A stretch of DNA of 64,000 nt from Cavia porcellus (taxonomy: Eukaryota > Chordata > Mammalia > Rodentia > Caviidae): contig NW_026947501.1 in the NCBI RefSeq assembly GCF_034190915.1, forward strand, positions 1,860,001-1,924,000, read 5' to 3'. Position numbers and translations under genes: made by a program. Each line of letters opens with the position of its first letter. The stretch's first letter is position 1. The notes below the pieces were generated by a model that saw only the letters and a program-made list of their open reading frames with translations, was not told the origin of the DNA and ran no database searches. Below are positions 61,800 through 64,000 of the stretch, piece by piece.

Positions 61800-62765
61800 T
61801 AGGGTTAGGGTTAGGGTTAGGGTTAGGGTTAGGGTTAGGATTTGGACTAGGATTAGTGTTAGGGTCACGGTTAGGTTTAGGGGTTAGGTGTTAGGGATAG
61901 GGTTAGAGTTAGGCTTCAGGTTACGGTTAGGGTTAGGCTTAGAATGAGGTTAGGGTTAGTGTTAGGGTTAGGGTTAGGGGTAGGGGTAGCGTCTGTGTTA
62001 CATTTAGGGTTTGTTTTAGGGTTAGAGTTAGGGTTAGGTGTTATGGATAGGGTTATTGTTAGGGTTGGGTTAAAGTTAGGTTTATGGTTAGGTTTAGTTT
62101 TAGGGTTAAAGTTATTGATAGTGTGACTGTTTAGGGTTAGGGTTGGGGTTAGTGTTAGGTTTACGGTTATGGTTAGGGTAAGGTTGAGGTTTAGGGTTAG
62201 GGTTAGGGTTAGGATTAGTGTTAAGGCTTAAGGTTAGGGGTTAAGCTTAGGGTTGTGGCTTAGAGTTAGGTGTTAGGTTTAGGTGTTAGCATTATGGTTA
62301 GGCTTAGGCGTAGGTTTAGGGTTAAGGTTAGGCTTACGGTTGGACTTAGGATTTAGATTAGGATTAGAGATTATGGTTACGGTTAGGGTTATGGTTAGGT
62401 TTAGTGTTATGGTTAGGGTAAGAGTTTTAGGCTTAGTGTTAGGGTTAGTGTTAGGTTTAGGTTTAGGGTTAGGGTTAGGGTTAGAAGTTAGGGTTAGTGC
62501 TAGGGTTAGGGTTACGGTTAGTGTTAGTGTTAGGTTTAGGGTTAGGGTTTAGTGTTAGTGTTAGCATTAGGGTCAGGGTTAGGCTTACAGTTAGGCTTGG
62601 GGTTACGGTTAGTGTTAGGGTTACAATTAGGTTTAGGGTTAAGCTTAGAGTAGGGTTAGGGTTAGTGTTAGATTTAGTGTTAGTTTTAGGGTTAGGTTTA
62701 GTGTTATGGTTTGGGGTTAGGTGTTAGTGATAGGGTTAGGGTTAGGGTAGGCTGCAGGTTAGGTT
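61800..62765 (+). repeat. Segmental duplication T, copy 2
   Basis: Partner of 54,080-55,100. It is immediately preceded by five perfect TTAGGG units (61805-61834), which is where the similarity starts on the left. Over the shared 76-codon stretch at 54,819 and 62,497 only a handful of positions differ, so the event is recent compared with the other duplications. Confidence 0.92.
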
Positions 62766-64000
62766 TACAGTTAGGGTTAGGATTAGTGTTAGGGTTCGGG
62801 TTAGGGATGGGGGTTAGTGTTAGAGTTAGGGTTAGTGTAAGAGAGATTTAAGGTTAGGGTTAGTGGATTAGGGTGAGGGTTAGGGTTACAGTCAGGTTAG
62901 ATTTAGGGTTAGGTTTATGGTTAGAGGTTTGTGTTATGGTTATGGTTAGGGTTAGGGTTCGTGTTAGGATTATGGTTAGGGTTAGCATGACTATTAGGTT
63001 TAAGGTTATTGTTAGGGTTTTGGTTAGGGTTAGAGGGTTAGGGTTAGGGCTAGGGTTAGGTTTAGGCTTTGGCTTAGTGTTACAGTTATCGTAGGGTTAG
63101 GGTTAGAGGTTCAGGTTAGAGTTGGTTTAGGCTTGGGCTTATGGTTAGCGTTATGATTAGGGGTTAGTTTTAGGGTTACCATGAGTGATAGGATTAGTGT
63201 TATGGTTAGTGTTAAGGTTATGCTTAGGTTTAGGGTTAGTGGTAGACTTAGGGATAGTTTTCGGGTTAGAAGTGAGGGTTAGGGTTAGGGTTAGCGTTAC
63301 AGTTATGGTTAGGGATAGGAATTAGAGTTAGGGTAAGTGTTAGGGTTAAATTTAGGGATAGCGTTTGGGTTAGATGGTAGAGTTAGGATTAAGGGTAGGG
63401 TTAGGTTTACAGTTAGGGTAAGAGGTTAGGTTTAATGTTAGGGTTAGGGCTTAAGGTTAGGTGTCAGAATTGGATTAAGGTTTATGGTCAACGTTAAGCT
63501 TAGGGTTAGAGTTAGGGTTAGTGTTAGGGTTAGGCTTAGGGCTGAGTTAGAAGTTTAATGTCTGGGTTATGGTTAGGGTTAGGGTTAGAGTTTCGGGTTA
63601 GAGTTAATGTTATGGTTAATGTTATGGTTAGGTTTAGGTTTAGGGGTTAGGGTTAGGGTTAGGGTTAGGGTGTGTGTTAAGGTGAGGGTTAGGGTTATGT
63701 ATAGGTTTTGGTTTAGGGTTAGGGTTTGGATTAGTCATTAGGGTTAGTTTTAGGGTTACAGTTAGTCTTAGAGAATAGGGTTGGTCTTAGGGTTAAGGTT
63801 AGGTTTAGAGTTAAGGTTACAGTTAGATATTACGGTTAGGGTTACTTTAGGTTTAGGGTTAGGGTTAGAGGGTTAGGGTTAGGGTCATGGTTAGGGTTAG
63901 GGTTAGCGTTAGATTTAGGTTTAGGGTTAGAGGTTAGGGTTAGGGTTAGTGATAGGGTTATCGTTAAAGTTAGCGTTTAGGGTAAGCATTAGGGTTAATG
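62766..64000 (+). repeat. Array to the right window edge
   Basis: No gene. Mixed TTAGGG variants continue to the last base. A remnant of module A (TATTACGGTTAGG) is at 63,828. Nothing suggests approach to a pure telomere tract or to unique subtelomeric sequence. Confidence 0.85.

Larger units (their letters stand above)
3030..63839 (+). repeat. Dispersed module A, TATTACAGTCAG ... GGGATTAATG
   Basis: A non-hexameric signature recurs. It begins TATTAC(A/G)GTCAG, then a short stretch ending TTAGTTTAAGGGGTAGGG, then GGGATTAATGTTAGG about 50-75 bases on. Starts, including diverged copies: 3030, 4303, 6679, 12387, 13999, 19513, 20722, 23866, 25018, 27385, 29329, 30687, 31754, 32820, 33685, 34612, 35829, 37637, 38481, 39908, 40994, 56405, 60833, and a partial at 63828. 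Copies at 20722, 25018, 29329 and 63828 are the most altered. None was seen between 41.1 and 56.4 kb. Spacing is near 1.07 kb for several neighbours in 30-41 kb. The span given covers first to last copy; only these sites are the module. Confidence 0.85.
37560..64000 (+). repeat. Degenerate telomere-type (TTAGGG)n array, right arm
   Basis: Same composition and strand polarity as the left arm, resuming exactly after the retroposed insert. It contains no gene that I can support. It divides into a stretch sharing modules with the left arm (37.6-41.6 kb), a compositionally similar but module-distinct stretch (about 42-53.9 kb), and a stretch that again resembles the left arm (54-64 kb). Both window edges lie inside the array, so its true limits are not seen. 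Perfect repeats are not enriched towards the right edge, which argues against a nearby chromosome terminus on that side. Confidence 0.97.

Noticed and set aside
1130..63094. Several dozen open frames of 60-143 codons on both strands, rich in Leu-Gly, Arg-Val, Leu-Thr or Pro-Asn
   Set aside because: A 6-bp repeat read in frame gives dipeptide repeats: two frames per strand have no stop. They overlap on both strands, have no globular composition, domains or start context, and end wherever an indel shifts phase into TAG or TAA.
1..64000. CRISPR array or other repeat-spacer immune system
   Set aside because: There are no constant repeats with unique spacers. The periodicity is hexameric with higher-order blocks, and no cas-like gene is present.
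1..64000. Sequencing noise from error-prone reads of a perfect telomere
   Set aside because: The same variants recur in the same order in blocks kilobases apart, which random error cannot give. The insert and its empty-site paralogues also show a real, evolved sequence. Local base errors cannot be excluded.
1..64000. Plant-type (TTTAGGG) telomere array
   Set aside because: TTTAGGG units occur, but scattered as one-base insertions. The uninterrupted runs found are all TTAGGG, TTAGTG or TTATGG hexamers.

Overview
The window is almost entirely one very long, degenerate telomere-type array. On the + strand it is built of TTAGGG hexamers and one- or two-base variants (TTAGTG, TTATGG, TTACGG, TTAAGG, TTAGAG, TTTAGG, TTAGGT), so the G-rich strand is always the one given. 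I see no credible protein gene, tRNA, rRNA, CRISPR array or operon. Long open frames exist only because a 6-bp repeat repeats every two codons: two frames per strand lack stops (Leu-Gly and Arg-Val on +, Leu-Thr and Pro-Asn on -), giving artefact peptides. TTAGGG is the telomere repeat of vertebrates, many other animals and some fungi and protists. The array size and a poly(A)-tailed retroposed insert with target-site duplications point to an animal nuclear genome, most likely a vertebrate. This is an inference. Purity does not rise towards either edge, so the window looks like an interstitial or subtelomeric block, not a working chromosome end.

The single non-telomeric island is at about 36,858-37,549. 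It is AT-rich, ends in AATAAA plus oligo(A), and is flanked by 9-10 bp direct repeats. The uninterrupted form of the insertion site survives in neighbouring paralogous units at 35,724 and 38,394.

The array is not random noise. It has a higher-order structure of shared, diverged modules and direct segmental duplications: 4.6-8.6 with 10.3-13.8 kb; 8.5-9.1 with 22.0-22.7 kb; 13.8-14.7 with 27.2-28.0 kb; 15.4-15.7 with 15.9-16.2 kb; 17.9-21.4 with 54.1-61.4 kb; 31.6-33.4 with 39.8-41.6 kb; 45.0-45.4 with 46.9-47.4 kb; 51.4-52.2 with 52.4-53.0 kb; 54.1-55.1 with 61.8-62.75 kb. A module with core TATTACAGTCAG and a downstream GGGATTAATG recurs about 24 times in 3-41 kb and 56-64 kb. It is absent from about 41-56 kb, where a different module (GTTAAGGATATGG) recurs instead. 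The array therefore has at least two compartments, A-B-A.

Smaller signals are local homogenised runs of variant hexamers, a few short perfect TTAGGG runs (longest noticed is eight units), and one tiny strand switch to CCCTAA at about 42,566 that forms a perfect 10-bp inverted repeat. Nothing here works as a gene system. The interest lies in how such an array is built, duplicated and invaded.
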